Assembly (NCBI RefSeq): GCF_029223485.1
Contig: NZ_JARHTP010000017.1
Location: 1 to 64,000, forward strand
Length of the DNA: 64,000 nt
Direction of reading: 5' to 3'
Source of the DNA: Streptomyces coacervatus
GTDB lineage: Bacteria; Actinomycetota; Actinomycetes; Streptomycetales; Streptomycetaceae
This document shows positions 7,779-16,695 of this stretch, piece by piece. A program made the translations under genes and the position numbers. Positions within the stretch are counted from its first letter, which is position 1, and every line of letters starts with the position of its first letter. The notes beneath the pieces are model-generated. The model was not told the origin of the DNA, did no database searches, and saw only the letters and a list, made by a program, of their open reading frames with translations.

Positions 7779-8515
7779 GTCTCCTCGACGATTCCGTCCG
7801 GGAAGGCCGCGAACAGGTGGTCGCGCTCCTCGCCGAGGACGGCCGCCCTGTGTTCCTCGCTCTGCACGAGGAACATCGAGTGGCTGCCGATGTTGGCGAG
7901 GTGTGTGTCGACCGGGACCGGGCGGCTCCAGCGGACCTGACGGCGGGTGAAGTCGAGGCGGCCGGTGGGGTCGGCGAGAGCGGTGGCGGTTCCGTTGCCG
8001 GTCCTGTCGACCTCGCGCCTGATGCCGAAGTGGCGTTCGAGGCGGCGGGCCTGGGCGGCGAGCCACGGGACGTCGAGGTCGGTGGTGTTCCACCACAGGG
8101 CCAGCGCTCCGCCGGGCCGCAGCACACGCAGGGCCTCCGGGACCGATCGGGCGGGCTCGGTCCAGTGCCAGGCCTGGGCGTAGGTGAGGAAGTCGGCGGA
8201 GCCGGTGGCCAGGGGGAGGGCATTGCCGTTGCCCCGGACGATCGGGACGTCGGGGAGGGTGCGGCGGAACTGCGCCGCCATGCCCTCGCCGGGTTCGACG
8301 GCGATCACGTCGGCGCCGCGGGCGTGCAGGAGGGCGGTCGCGATGCCGGTGCCGGCGCCGATGTCTGCGACGCGGGCGCCGGTGAGGGGGTGGCCGCCGG
8401 CCAGGTCTTCGATCGCGTCGAAGAGGGCGGGTGGGTAGGAGGGGCGGTTGGCGGCGTACTGGGCTGCGGCGGCGTTGAAGGAGTGGGCGCGGGTGGAGTG
8501 GGAGGAGGCCGTCAT
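7742..8515 (-). CDS. Class I SAM-dependent methyltransferase
   Basis: A 257-aa protein with the methyltransferase glycine-rich motif I VADIGAGTGIATALL (about residues 49-63), acidic motif II VIAVEPGEGM, and post-motif YAQAWHWTEPARSVPEALRV read in two parts. It resembles the Methyltransf_11 group containing ubiquinone/menaquinone-type and small-molecule enzymes. The substrate is unknown. It stands alone, convergent with and overlapping the SulP gene by 37 bp. Confidence 0.85.
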   Translation of the reverse strand: MTASSHSTRAHSFNAAAAQYAANRPSYPPALFDAIEDLAGGHPLTGARVADIGAGTGIATALLHARGADVIAVEPGEGMAAQFRRTLPDVPIVRGNGNALPLATGSADFLTYAQAWHWTEPARSVPEALRVLRPGGALALWWNTTDLDVPWLAAQARRLERHFGIRREVDRTGNGTATALADPTGRLDFTRRQVRWSRPVPVDTHLANIGSHSMFLVQSEEHRAAVLGEERDHLFAAFPDGIVEETYVVELLVATNS

Positions 8516-8730
8516 GGGGTCAATCGTGGCGCGGTTGGGTGCAGTGGGCAGCAGATTTTTGGTGAGAGGCGGCGGCTCGGCGGGAGGGGAGAGCCGGGAG
8601 CGGCGGCTTGGAGAGCGGGCGGGGCCCGGGGTCGGTGATTGGGCCGGGGCCGGTAGTTGGCCCGGCCGGCCCCGTCACCGGACTCTCCGTTCAGTGCGCC
8701 TCAGCGGCCTTGCCGAATTCCGGTGCGGTA

Positions 8731-8790
8731 CCGCGCCCCGTAAGGGGCGCGGGGAACGGCGCGACCAGCCCCCACCGGCCGCAGCCTCAT
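8731..8790. repeat. Streptomyces dispersed repeat, GCGCGGGGAAC family
   Basis: GCGCCCC GTAA GGGGCGC (8733-8750) forms a 7-bp hairpin followed by GGGGAACGGCGCGACCAGCC. Related copies lie at about 15650-15695 and 17605-17690. The element sits between two genes, downstream of the 8811-9314 gene. The rest of the 8516-8810 gap shows G/C-rich sequence without a gene. Confidence 0.7.
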
Positions 8791-8810
8791 CACCGCACCC
8801 AGCGGAGCGC

Positions 8811-9314
8811 TTAGGCGCTCCGGCGCCTCTTCTTCGACGGGTTGCCCGTGCGACGGGTGCTGCGCCTCTCGTGCTGTTTGAGGGCCGCCTCGTACTCCTC
8901 GCGGTGGAGTTTCTCGCCGGGGGCCTCGGTGAGGGAGCGGAAGAAGTAGGCGAGGAGGGAGCCGACGAAGCCGATGGCCAGGAGGCCGCGGAGGGAGGCC
9001 TGGCGGTCGAGGTCGGGGCGCTTGCTGAAGCTGTCCCAGGTATGGCGGAAGGCGAGGGCGCTGCAGATCGCGAACATGGCGACGACGAGGATGCTCACGA
9101 AGGCGCCGCTGTCGGCGAGTTGGAGGCCCTGGTAGGCGAGGCGGAGCACCAGGCAGGAGGCGACAACGGTCGCGAGGGAGCCGGCGGCCACTCCGACGCG
9201 GCGGGGGGTGTAGCCGTCGTCGTGGTTCACCCAGGTGGTGCCGAAGAAGCGGAGGGGTTCCGGGCGGGGGCCTGGGGAGCCCGCGGTGTCCTGGGGGCCG
9301 GTTTCGTCGCTCAC
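8811..9314 (-). CDS. Small integral membrane protein of unknown function
   Basis: A 167-aa protein with three or four hydrophobic segments (VGVAAGSLATVVASCLVL, GAFVSILVVAMFAICSALAF and ASLRGLLAIGFVGSLLAYFF). It has a Pro-rich cytoplasmic N-terminus with RFFGTTWVNHDDGYTPRRV, and a very basic C-terminal tail (KQHERRSTRRTGNPSKKRRR). I do not recognise a functional family. Codon usage is normal for the genome, so it is a real gene. Confidence 0.75.
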   Translation of the reverse strand: MSDETGPQDTAGSPGPRPEPLRFFGTTWVNHDDGYTPRRVGVAAGSLATVVASCLVLRLAYQGLQLADSGAFVSILVVAMFAICSALAFRHTWDSFSKRPDLDRQASLRGLLAIGFVGSLLAYFFRSLTEAPGEKLHREEYEAALKQHERRSTRRTGNPSKKRRRSA

Positions 9315-9442
9315 GGGACGATTATGGCTCCGGGGCGGGTGCGGGCTCCCTCCGGGACTGACCGGGCGGGACCAGAGCCGGTGGACAAACCCCCCGTCTG
9401 CGCTGGACCGCCCGGCGCGTAATTCCCCCCGTTCAGAAGCTC

Positions 9443-9769
9443 TCAGCCGCAGCGCGAGGCCACGTAGCCGTCGCTGCCGGTGAGGACGTAGGCGTCCGCG
9501 ACGAACTGGCCGTCGTCGATGTTGTCCCAGATGTTCGACGTGCCGTACGGACCCGCCACCGAAGTACCCGGCGTCTGGCAGAAGATCGGGACCTTCGCGC
9601 CTTCGGGCAGGACACGGACGATGCCGTACTGCGTGCCCGGGCCGCGGCGGACATTGAGGCGGACGCCCGGTGCGACCGAGTAGTAGCGCAGGTCCGCCGT
9701 CGCCGCGGCGGCCGCCGTGACGGTCTCCCCCGCGCCGCTCTCGGTCTCCTCGACGTGGTCAAATGACAT
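9443..9769 (-). CDS. Small bacterial SH3-domain protein
   Basis: A 108-aa protein with a bacterial SH3-like segment in its middle (VRLNVRRGPGTQYGIVRVLPEG at about residues 36-57, read in pieces). Such domains usually bind cell-wall peptides. Two Cys (in IFCQT and ASRCG) could form a disulfide. No signal peptide is visible with this start, which is odd for a wall-binding domain. GGAGG about six bases upstream supports the ATG. Function unknown. Confidence 0.7.
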   Translation of the reverse strand: MSFDHVEETESGAGETVTAAAAATADLRYYSVAPGVRLNVRRGPGTQYGIVRVLPEGAKVPIFCQTPGTSVAGPYGTSNIWDNIDDGQFVADAYVLTGSDGYVASRCG

Positions 9770-9951
9770 GAAAAACCTCCCCCGTTGAGCCCCATGACTG
9801 CCATGGGGTCCCGTTCATTCCCCTAAAACACGCCATGAAACACATGTACGTAACTGGCACGCGAACGCTAGCAAGCCGCCTCCGTATCGCACGAGTCATC
9901 GACTAGGCTCCGTGCGTCGCGCGCGCGGACGAACAGGACGGGGGTGGTTCC

Positions 9952-12078
9952 ATGGCGCCACAGCAGAACACCGGAGCGGGCGCGGAAGCGGAACTTCCCG
10001 AGTACGCCGGCCACTACCGTCTGGAGTCATGTCTCGGCTCGGGCGGTATGGGGGTCGTACATCTCGCGCGGAGCACCTCGGGGATGAAGCTCGCGGTGAA
10101 GGTCGTCCATGCCGAGTTCGCGAAGGATCCCGAGTTCAGGGGGCGTTTTCGGCAGGAGGTGGCGGCCGCGCGGCGGGTGAGCGGTGCCTTCACCGCGTCC
10201 GTCGTCGACGCTGATCCCGAGGCCGAACGGCCCTGGATGGCCACGCTGTTCATTCCCGGTCCCACCCTCTCCGATCATGTGAAGCGGAATGGGCCGATGC
10301 CTCCGGCCCAGTTGCGCCGGCTGATGGCGGGACTGGCCGAGGCGCTGCGTGACATCCATCGGGTCGGGGTGGTGCACCGGGACCTGAAGCCGAGCAATGT
10401 GCTGCTCGCCGAGGACGGGCCGAAGGTCATCGACTTCGGCATTTCTCGGCCAAAGGACAGCGAACTGCGGACCGAGACCGGGAAGTTGATCGGTACTCCG
10501 CCCTTCATGGCGCCCGAGCAGTTCCGGCGGCCGCGCGAGGTCGGGCCCGCCGCCGACATCTTCGCGCTCGGGTCCGTCCTGGTGCACGCGGCGACGGGGC
10601 GCGGCCCCTTCGACTCCGACAGTCCGTACGTGGTCGCCTACCAGGTCGTGCACGACGAGCCGGACCTGACCGGCGTACCGGAGGGCCTCGCGCCGCTGGT
10701 GCTGCGCTGCCTCGCCAAGGAGCCCGAGGACCGGCCCACTCCGGACGAGATGATGCGGGAGCTGCGGTCGGTCGCGGCCTCGTACGACACCCAGGCGTTC
10801 ATACCGGCGCAGCGCAGGACGGCCGAGACCGCGCCGCCTGCGGAACCCCGCGTCGAGGAGCCGGAGTCGCCGCGGCCGTCCAAGGGGCGCCGTCTGCGCA
10901 AGAAGGTGCTGCTCGCGGCCGGGGCGCTCGTGCTCGTGGCGGGCGGGTCGCTCGCCACGGTTCAACTGCTCGGCGGGGGACCGGCCTCGCCGAAGGACAC
11001 AGCGCCCACCACGTCCCCCGCGGGGTTCCGTGCATGGACGGCGAAGCCCGTGTCCGGGAGCGCGGGAAGCGAAGGGCCGGTCCGGTGTTCGTACGGAGCG
11101 GGGAAGCTGCTCTGCGCCCGGCCCGGCACGGTGTTCGCCCTCGACCCCTCCGACGGCCGACTGCTGTGGCGGCACTCCGCCGCCAAGACCCGCTGGAGCG
11201 CTCCGCCGGTCCTGTCGGGCGGCCTCGTGCAGCCCCTCGCCGACCACGGCCGGCGGCTGGAAGCGCTCGACCCCGCCTCGGGCAAGGCACATTGGAAGCG
11301 GAACGTTCCGGCGTACGACTCCGCACAGCAGGCCGGAGGCATGCTCCTGCTGACCCGTGCGGACGGCACGGTCACCGGCGTGGACAGCGCCTCCGGCGAC
11401 ACCAAGTGGTCCCGGCCGATGCCGGGGCACACGGGGCACAGCGCGTCGGCCTTCTTCTCCTTCGCCGGTGATCCCCTGGCGTACCTGGCGAGCGTCTCCG
11501 GCGACGGGGCGAGCACGCACGTCACCGCCGTGGATCCCACCACGGGCGATGTGCGGTGGGACGCCCGGCTGAAGGGCGCTCTGCAGCCCTTCGGCACCGC
11601 GGGCGGCTCCGTCTTCTTCACGGCCGTCGACAGGGTCTACGGCGATACGCAGGCGGTGGTCCGCTACGACCCCCGGTCCAGGTCGGCACGGAAGGTGGCG
11701 CTGCCCGTGCCCCGCCAGAGCGCCCATGCCACCGTGCGCGGGGACGTGGTCTATCTGCTGGCCGCCGGCGGCTCCCTGGAGGCCGTCGACATGGGCACGG
11801 GCAAGCAGCTGTGGAACATCGAGACCTCGGTGAGCCGGGGTTCGGCGCCGGTCGCCGACGCCCGTCATGTCTACGTCAGCGCCGCCGACGGTCGTCTGCT
11901 CGCCGTGGACGCCCGCAAGGGGACACTCGCCGGGCAGACCCCGGCTCGTCTGGGCAGCAACACGGGCGAGGTGGTGGCCACCATCCCCGACCCCGTCCTC
12001 GCCGACGGCCACGTCTACGCCACCGCCCCCGACGGCACCGTCTTCGCCGTGAACTCCCGCAACCCGGCGGCCTGGTAG
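9952..12078 (+). CDS. Membrane Ser/Thr protein kinase with PQQ-type beta-propeller
   Basis: A 708-aa receptor-like kinase. The N-terminal kinase domain (about residues 22-275) shows the Gly loop LGSGGMGVV (28-36), the ATP lysine in AVKVV, the catalytic HRDLKPSN (His142), DFG in IDFGISR and the APE motif. A Pro-rich linker leads to one membrane segment (KVLLAAGALVLVAGGSLA, about 315-335). The extracellular half contains repeated PQQ-like blades, for example FALDPSDGRLLWR, EALDPASGKAHWK and EAVDMGTGKQLWN. It probably senses an envelope or ligand signal; targets unknown. It is monocistronic, with a strong terminator after it. Confidence 0.9.
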   Translation: MAPQQNTGAGAEAELPEYAGHYRLESCLGSGGMGVVHLARSTSGMKLAVKVVHAEFAKDPEFRGRFRQEVAAARRVSGAFTASVVDADPEAERPWMATLFIPGPTLSDHVKRNGPMPPAQLRRLMAGLAEALRDIHRVGVVHRDLKPSNVLLAEDGPKVIDFGISRPKDSELRTETGKLIGTPPFMAPEQFRRPREVGPAADIFALGSVLVHAATGRGPFDSDSPYVVAYQVVHDEPDLTGVPEGLAPLVLRCLAKEPEDRPTPDEMMRELRSVAASYDTQAFIPAQRRTAETAPPAEPRVEEPESPRPSKGRRLRKKVLLAAGALVLVAGGSLATVQLLGGGPASPKDTAPTTSPAGFRAWTAKPVSGSAGSEGPVRCSYGAGKLLCARPGTVFALDPSDGRLLWRHSAAKTRWSAPPVLSGGLVQPLADHGRRLEALDPASGKAHWKRNVPAYDSAQQAGGMLLLTRADGTVTGVDSASGDTKWSRPMPGHTGHSASAFFSFAGDPLAYLASVSGDGASTHVTAVDPTTGDVRWDARLKGALQPFGTAGGSVFFTAVDRVYGDTQAVVRYDPRSRSARKVALPVPRQSAHATVRGDVVYLLAAGGSLEAVDMGTGKQLWNIETSVSRGSAPVADARHVYVSAADGRLLAVDARKGTLAGQTPARLGSNTGEVVATIPDPVLADGHVYATAPDGTVFAVNSRNPAAW

Positions 12079-12094
12079 CAGCTGGCAAGCGAAA

Positions 12095-12121
12095 GGGGCC
12101 GTCCCCGAAAGGGACGGCCCC
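12095..12121. terminator. Bidirectional terminator between kinase and ilvD
   Basis: GGGGCCGTCCC (12095-12105), loop CGAAA, then GGGACGGCCCC (12111-12121): an 11-bp perfect stem between two convergent genes. No U-run is needed in Streptomyces terminators of this kind. Confidence 0.8.
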
Positions 12122-12134
12122 CACCACCAAAGCC

Positions 12135-13988
12135 TCAGCCCAGCTTCGAGACGTCCCGCACCGCGCCCTTGTCCGCGCTGGTCGCCATCGCCGCGTAGGC
12201 CCGCAGCGCCGCCGACACCTTCCGCTCCCGGTTCTTCGGGGCGTAGACGCCGCCCAGGGCCTGCTCGCGACGGGCGAGCTCGGCGTCGTCGACCAGCAGC
12301 TCGATCGTGCGGTTCGGGATGTCGATGCGGATGCGGTCGCCGTCCTCGACGAGCGCGATCGTGCCGCCGGACGCCGCCTCCGGCGACGCGTGGCCGATCG
12401 ACAGGCCCGAGGTGCCGCCCGAGAAGCGGCCGTCGGTGATCAGGGCGCAGGTCTTGCCGAGGCCGCGGCCCTTGAGGAAGGACGTCGGGTAGAGCATCTC
12501 CTGCATGCCCGGGCCGCCCTTGGGACCCTCGTAGCGGATGACCACGACATCGCCGTCGGTCACCTGCTTGTTGAGGATCTTCTCGACGGCCTCCTCCTGC
12601 GACTCGCAGACGACCGCCGGGCCCTCGAAGGTCCAGATCGACTCATCCACGCCGGCCGTCTTCACCACGCAGCCGTCGACGGCGAGGTTGCCCTTGAGGA
12701 CCGCGAGGCCGCCGTCCTTGGAGTACGCGTGCTCGGCGGAGCGGATGCAGCCGTCCGCCGCGTCCTCGTCCAGCGCCTCCCAGCGCTCGGACTGGGAGAA
12801 GGCCTCGGCGGAGCGGACACAGCCGGGGGCCGCGTGCCACAGTTCCACGGCCTGGGGGGACGGCGAGCCGCCGCGCACGTCCCAGGTCTTCAGCCAGTCC
12901 GCCAGGGACGGGCTGTGGACGGAGTGGACGTTCTCGTTCAGCAGGCCGGCGCGGTGCAGCTCGCCGAGCAGAGCCGGGATGCCGCCGGCGCGGTGCACGT
13001 CCTCCATGTAGTACGTGCGGGTCTTCGCAACGTTCGGAGCGACCTTCGCCAGGCACGGCACGCGGCGCGAGACCTCGTTGATCTCCTCCAGGCCGAACGG
13101 GATGCCCGCCTCCTGGGCCGCCGCCAGCAGGTGCAGGATCGTGTTGGTCGAGCCGCCCATCGCGATGTCCAGGGCCATCGCGTTCTCGAAGGCCGAGAAG
13201 GTGGCGACGCTCCGCGGCAGAACCGTCTCGTCGTCCTGCTCGTAGTAGCGGCGGGTGATGTCCATGACCGTGCGGGCCGCGTCGACGTACAGCTGCTTGC
13301 GGGCCGTGTGGGTGGCCAGCACCGAGCCGTTGCCGGGCAGGGAGAGGCCGATGGCCTCGGTCAGGCAGTTCATCGAGTTGGCCGTGAACATGCCGGAGCA
13401 GCTGCCGCAGGTCGGACAGGCGTTCTCCTCGATACGGAGGATGTCCTCGTCCGAGATCTTGTCGTTCACGGCGTCGGAGATCGCGTCGACCAGGTCGAGC
13501 GTACGGACCGTGCCGTCGACGAGCGTGGCGCGACCGGACTCCATCGGGCCGCCGGAGACGAAGACCGTCGGGATGTTCAGGCGCAGGGCCGCGTTCAGCA
13601 TGCCCGGCGTGATCTTGTCGCAGTTGGAGATACAGATCAGGGCGTCGGCGCAGTGCGCCTCGACCATGTACTCGACCGAGTCCGCGATCAGGTCGCGGGA
13701 CGGGAGGCTGTACAGCATTCCTCCGTGCCCCATCGCGATGCCGTCGTCCACGGCGATCGTGTTGAACTCGCGCGGGATGCCGCCCGCCTCCACGATCGCC
13801 TCGCTGACGATCCGGCCGACCGGCTGCAGATGGGTGTGGCCCGGCACGAACTCCGTGAAGGAGTTGGCGACCGCGATGATCGGCTTGCGGCCGATGTCCG
13901 CGCCGGGTACACCGGAGGCGCGCATAAGGGCGCGGGCGCCCGCCATGTTGCGGCCGTGGGTGACTGTGCGGGACCTCAGCTCGGGCAT
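12135..13988 (-). CDS. ilvD: Dihydroxy-acid dehydratase
   Basis: A 617-aa iron-sulfur enzyme that dehydrates 2,3-dihydroxy-isovalerate and 2,3-dihydroxy-3-methylvalerate to the 2-keto acids of valine and isoleucine synthesis. The family signatures CDKITPGMLNAALRLNIPT and CPTCGSCSGMFTANSMNCL (read in part) are present and provide the cluster cysteines. Length is normal. ATG has AAGGAG about ten bases upstream. A 22-bp tandem repeat lies in the leader. It is monocistronic, not beside other ilv genes. Confidence 0.95.
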   Translation of the reverse strand: MPELRSRTVTHGRNMAGARALMRASGVPGADIGRKPIIAVANSFTEFVPGHTHLQPVGRIVSEAIVEAGGIPREFNTIAVDDGIAMGHGGMLYSLPSRDLIADSVEYMVEAHCADALICISNCDKITPGMLNAALRLNIPTVFVSGGPMESGRATLVDGTVRTLDLVDAISDAVNDKISDEDILRIEENACPTCGSCSGMFTANSMNCLTEAIGLSLPGNGSVLATHTARKQLYVDAARTVMDITRRYYEQDDETVLPRSVATFSAFENAMALDIAMGGSTNTILHLLAAAQEAGIPFGLEEINEVSRRVPCLAKVAPNVAKTRTYYMEDVHRAGGIPALLGELHRAGLLNENVHSVHSPSLADWLKTWDVRGGSPSPQAVELWHAAPGCVRSAEAFSQSERWEALDEDAADGCIRSAEHAYSKDGGLAVLKGNLAVDGCVVKTAGVDESIWTFEGPAVVCESQEEAVEKILNKQVTDGDVVVIRYEGPKGGPGMQEMLYPTSFLKGRGLGKTCALITDGRFSGGTSGLSIGHASPEAASGGTIALVEDGDRIRIDIPNRTIELLVDDAELARREQALGGVYAPKNRERKVSAALRAYAAMATSADKGAVRDVSKLG

Positions 13989-14000
13989 CGTCGCTCGCTC

Positions 14001-14044
14001 CTTCAGAGACGGTCGTCAGAGACTTCAGAGACGGTCGTAAGAGA
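14001..14044. repeat. 22-bp tandem duplication in the ilvD leader
   Basis: Two adjacent copies of CTTCAGAGACGGTCGT followed by CAGAGA or AAGAGA occupy 14001-14022 and 14023-14044, differing at one base. Read on the minus strand they lie directly before ilvD; the ilvD Shine-Dalgarno (AAGGAG) abuts and partly falls in the proximal copy. Confidence 0.85.
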
Positions 14045-14133
14045 TTTCTGACTGTTGACGAGCGTACGCCGGTCATCCAGGGGTCGGGACAAGGTGTCCG
14101 GATCGCGGAATGCGCGTCTCGGAGACACGGGGG

Positions 14134-14748
14134 TCAGGGCCCGGTCAGATGCCCCTGCACCACCGGCGCCACCCGCGCGATGATCTGCTCCATGTCCGCC
14201 GACGCCAGCGGCTCCAGCTTGATCACGTACCGCATCATCGCGCAGCCCACCAGCTGCGCGGCCGCCAGTTCGGCGCGCAGCTCCGCGTCCGGCGCGTCCA
14301 GCTGGGAGGCGATGCGGCGCAGCAACTGGGAGGCGATCAGACGGCGGAAGACGGCGGCCGCGGTCTCGTTGTTGACGGCGGAGCGCAGGATCGCCAGCAG
14401 AGGCGTACGGGTGGTGGGGTTCTCCCAGACACCGAAGACGAAGCGGGTGAGGCGCTCGCCGACATCGTCCAGCGGGCCCTCGGCGACCGCCTCCGGCGCG
14501 TTCAGGGCGGGCGCGAAGGCGACCTCGATCGCCGACGCGAAGACCTGCTCCTTGGTGCCGAAGTAGTGGTGCACCAGCGCCGAGTCCACGCCGGCCGCCT
14601 TCGCAATGCCCCGTACGGACGTCTTCTCGTACCCGCGCTCGGAGAACTCCTCGCGGGCCACGGTCAGGATGCGGTCGCGGGTGTCGGCGGACTCCGTGCG
14701 GGTACGGCGGCCACGGCGTCGGGCGGTGGGGTCGGCGGCTCCGGTCAC
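14134..14748 (-). CDS. TetR-family transcriptional regulator
   Basis: A 204-aa regulator. The N-terminal helix-turn-helix spans about residues 20-65 (TRDRILTVAREEFSERGY, TSVRGIAKAAGVDSALVHHY, FGTKEQVF). The remainder is the helical ligand-binding domain of the TetR C-terminal type common in Streptomyces. GTG 14748 overlaps the stop of the isomerase gene in a GTGA, so the two are translationally coupled. The effector is unknown; the coupled isomerase is the first candidate target pathway. Confidence 0.88.
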   Translation of the reverse strand: MTGAADPTARRRGRRTRTESADTRDRILTVAREEFSERGYEKTSVRGIAKAAGVDSALVHHYFGTKEQVFASAIEVAFAPALNAPEAVAEGPLDDVGERLTRFVFGVWENPTTRTPLLAILRSAVNNETAAAVFRRLIASQLLRRIASQLDAPDAELRAELAAAQLVGCAMMRYVIKLEPLASADMEQIIARVAPVVQGHLTGP

Positions 14749-15566
14749 GGTCTGGGCACCTTCACCGCCGAGGCGAGATGGAGGCGTGTGAAGGCCAGCG
14801 CCTCCGCCAGGTCGGCCTCGCGTTCGGCGCCCGACATGGCGCGGCGGGTGTTGACCTCGATCACGACATGGCCGTCGAAGCCGGTCAGGGCGAGACGTTC
14901 CAGCAGCTCGGCGCAGGGCTGGCTGCCGCGGCCGGGGACGAGGTGCTCGTCCTTCGCCGATCCCCTGCCGTCGGCGAGGTGGACATGGCCGAGGCGGTCT
15001 CCCATGCGGTCGACCATGTGCATGGCGTCGGAGCGGGCCGTCGCGCTGTGACTGAGGTCGATCGTGAAGTGACGGTAGTCCTCCTTCGTCACATCCCAGT
15101 CGGGGGCGTACGCCAGCATCTCGCGGTCGCGGTAGCGCCAGGGGTACATGTTCTCGACGGCGAACCGCACGTCCGTCTCGTTCGCCATGCGCCAGATGCC
15201 GGTGACGAAGTCCCGGGCGTACTGGCGCTGCCAGCGGAACGGGGGGTGTACGACGACCGTGGTCGCGCCCAGCTTCTCGGCCGCCGCCTGGGCGCGCTGG
15301 AGCTTGACCCAGGGGTCCGTCGACCACACCCGTTGCGTGATGAGCAGGCAGGGCGCGTGCACGGCCAGGATCGGGATGCGGTGGTAGTCGCTGAGTCTGC
15401 GCAGTGCCTCGATGTCCTGGCTGACGGGGTCGGTCCACACCATGACCTCGACGCCGTCGTACCCGAGGCGCGCGGCGATCTCGAAGGCCGTCGCCGTGGA
15501 CTCCGGGTACACGGAGGCCGTGGACAGCGCGACCTTCGCATCCGGGATGCACACTGGCTCCGCCAT
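14745..15566 (-). CDS. Sugar phosphate isomerase/epimerase (xylose isomerase-like TIM barrel)
   Basis: A 273-aa protein with AP endonuclease 2/xylose isomerase-like barrel motifs: GYDGVEVMVWTDP near residue 35, VVVHPPFRWQ, FAVENMYPW, IDLSHSATA, and GHVHLADGRGS with metal-binding His/Asp/Glu at usual points. It probably acts on a small sugar or polyol phosphate; the substrate is unknown. It is first in a two-gene operon with the TetR regulator. Confidence 0.82.
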   Translation of the reverse strand: MAEPVCIPDAKVALSTASVYPESTATAFEIAARLGYDGVEVMVWTDPVSQDIEALRRLSDYHRIPILAVHAPCLLITQRVWSTDPWVKLQRAQAAAEKLGATTVVVHPPFRWQRQYARDFVTGIWRMANETDVRFAVENMYPWRYRDREMLAYAPDWDVTKEDYRHFTIDLSHSATARSDAMHMVDRMGDRLGHVHLADGRGSAKDEHLVPGRGSQPCAELLERLALTGFDGHVVIEVNTRRAMSGAEREADLAEALAFTRLHLASAVKVPRP

Positions 15567-15647
15567 GCCGACAGGTTACGGGGTGCGGTTGCCTTGGGCC
15601 GCGCGCCTATTCGCCGTTGTGGGAATCGCCACGGGCGGGTGCGGGTG

Positions 15648-15695
15648 AATTGTGGCTTGTCGCGCAGTTCCCCGCGCCCCTGATAGGGGCGCTAT
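15648..15695. repeat. Streptomyces dispersed repeat, GCGCGGGGAAC family (second copy)
   Basis: On the minus strand it reads GCGCCCCTATCAGGGGCGC followed by GGGGAACTGCGCGACAAGCC, matching the copy at 8731-8790 in inverse orientation. It lies at the 3' end of the Ppx/GppA gene and overlaps its last codons. The remaining gap 15567-15647 holds no gene. Confidence 0.65.
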
Positions 15696-16624
15696 GCCGA
15701 ACCCATGTGATCCAGTCGACGTAGGATCACGCCCTCCCTGAGTGCCCAGGGGCAGACCTCCAGGCTCTCCACGCCGAACAGGTCCATCGCGCCCTCTGCC
15801 ACCAATGCGCCCGCGAGGAGCTGGCCGGCTCGGCCCTCGCTCACGCCCGGGAGTTCGGCTCGCTGGGCCGCGGACATTCCTGCCAGCTGGGGGACCCAGG
15901 CCTCCAGGGATTCGCGCTTGAGTTCGCGCTGGACGTAGAGGCCCTCCGTCGAGCGGGCCGCGCCCGCGATGCGAGCGAGCTGCTTGAAGGTCTTCGAGGT
16001 GGCCACGACGTGGTCAGGGGCGCCGAAGCGGCTGAACTCGCCCACCGTGCGGGCGATCTGGGCGCGTACATGGCGGCGCAGGGCCCTTATCGACTCCGGG
16101 TCGGGCGGGTCGCCGGGGAGCCAGCCGGCGGTGAGCCGGCCGGCGCCGAGCGGGAGGGAGACGGCGGCGTCGGGCTCCTCGTCGATGCCGTAGGCGATCT
16201 CCAGGGAGCCGCCGCCGATGTCGAGGACGAGCAGCTTGCCGGCGGACCAGCCGAACCAGCGGCGGACGGCGAGGAAGGTGAGCCGGGCCTCCTCCGCGCC
16301 GGTGAGGACCTGCAGCTCGACGCCGGTCTCCGCCTGCACGCGCGCGAGGACGTCATCGGCGTTGCTGGCCTCGCGCACGGCGGAGGTCGCGAAGGGGAGC
16401 ACGTCCTCGACGCCCTTGTCCTCGGCGGCCTGCAGGCACTCGTGGACAACGGCGATCAGTTTGTCGACCCCTTCGGAGTCGATCGCTCCGCTCTCGTCGA
16501 GCAGTTGGGCAAGGCGCAGCTCCGCCTTGTGCGAGTGCGCGGGCAACGGGCGCGCGCCTGGGTGCGCATCCACCACCAGCAGATGCACCGTGTTCGATCC
16601 CACGTCGAGGACACCGAGTCTCAT
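15692..16624 (-). CDS. Ppx/GppA-family phosphatase
   Basis: A 310-aa protein of the exopolyphosphatase / guanosine pentaphosphate phosphohydrolase family. It has the ASKHA-fold phosphate motifs MRLGVLDVGSNTVHLLVVD at the N-terminus and LVLDIGGGSLEI in the middle. Members hydrolyse polyphosphate or pppGpp. It is the short, single-domain actinobacterial type (about 300 aa) and not the 500-aa E. coli form. The start is the ATG giving the canonical N-terminus. It is divergent from the cysteine-rich protein gene by 71 bp. Confidence 0.88.
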   Translation of the reverse strand: MRLGVLDVGSNTVHLLVVDAHPGARPLPAHSHKAELRLAQLLDESGAIDSEGVDKLIAVVHECLQAAEDKGVEDVLPFATSAVREASNADDVLARVQAETGVELQVLTGAEEARLTFLAVRRWFGWSAGKLLVLDIGGGSLEIAYGIDEEPDAAVSLPLGAGRLTAGWLPGDPPDPESIRALRRHVRAQIARTVGEFSRFGAPDHVVATSKTFKQLARIAGAARSTEGLYVQRELKRESLEAWVPQLAGMSAAQRAELPGVSEGRAGQLLAGALVAEGAMDLFGVESLEVCPWALREGVILRRLDHMGSA

Positions 16625-16695
16625 GTACGGAACGCTACTGCCAGCTGGGCGGTCCTCCGTATTCGATGGCGCTGCGGGAGCCGTACGCTGGTCCT

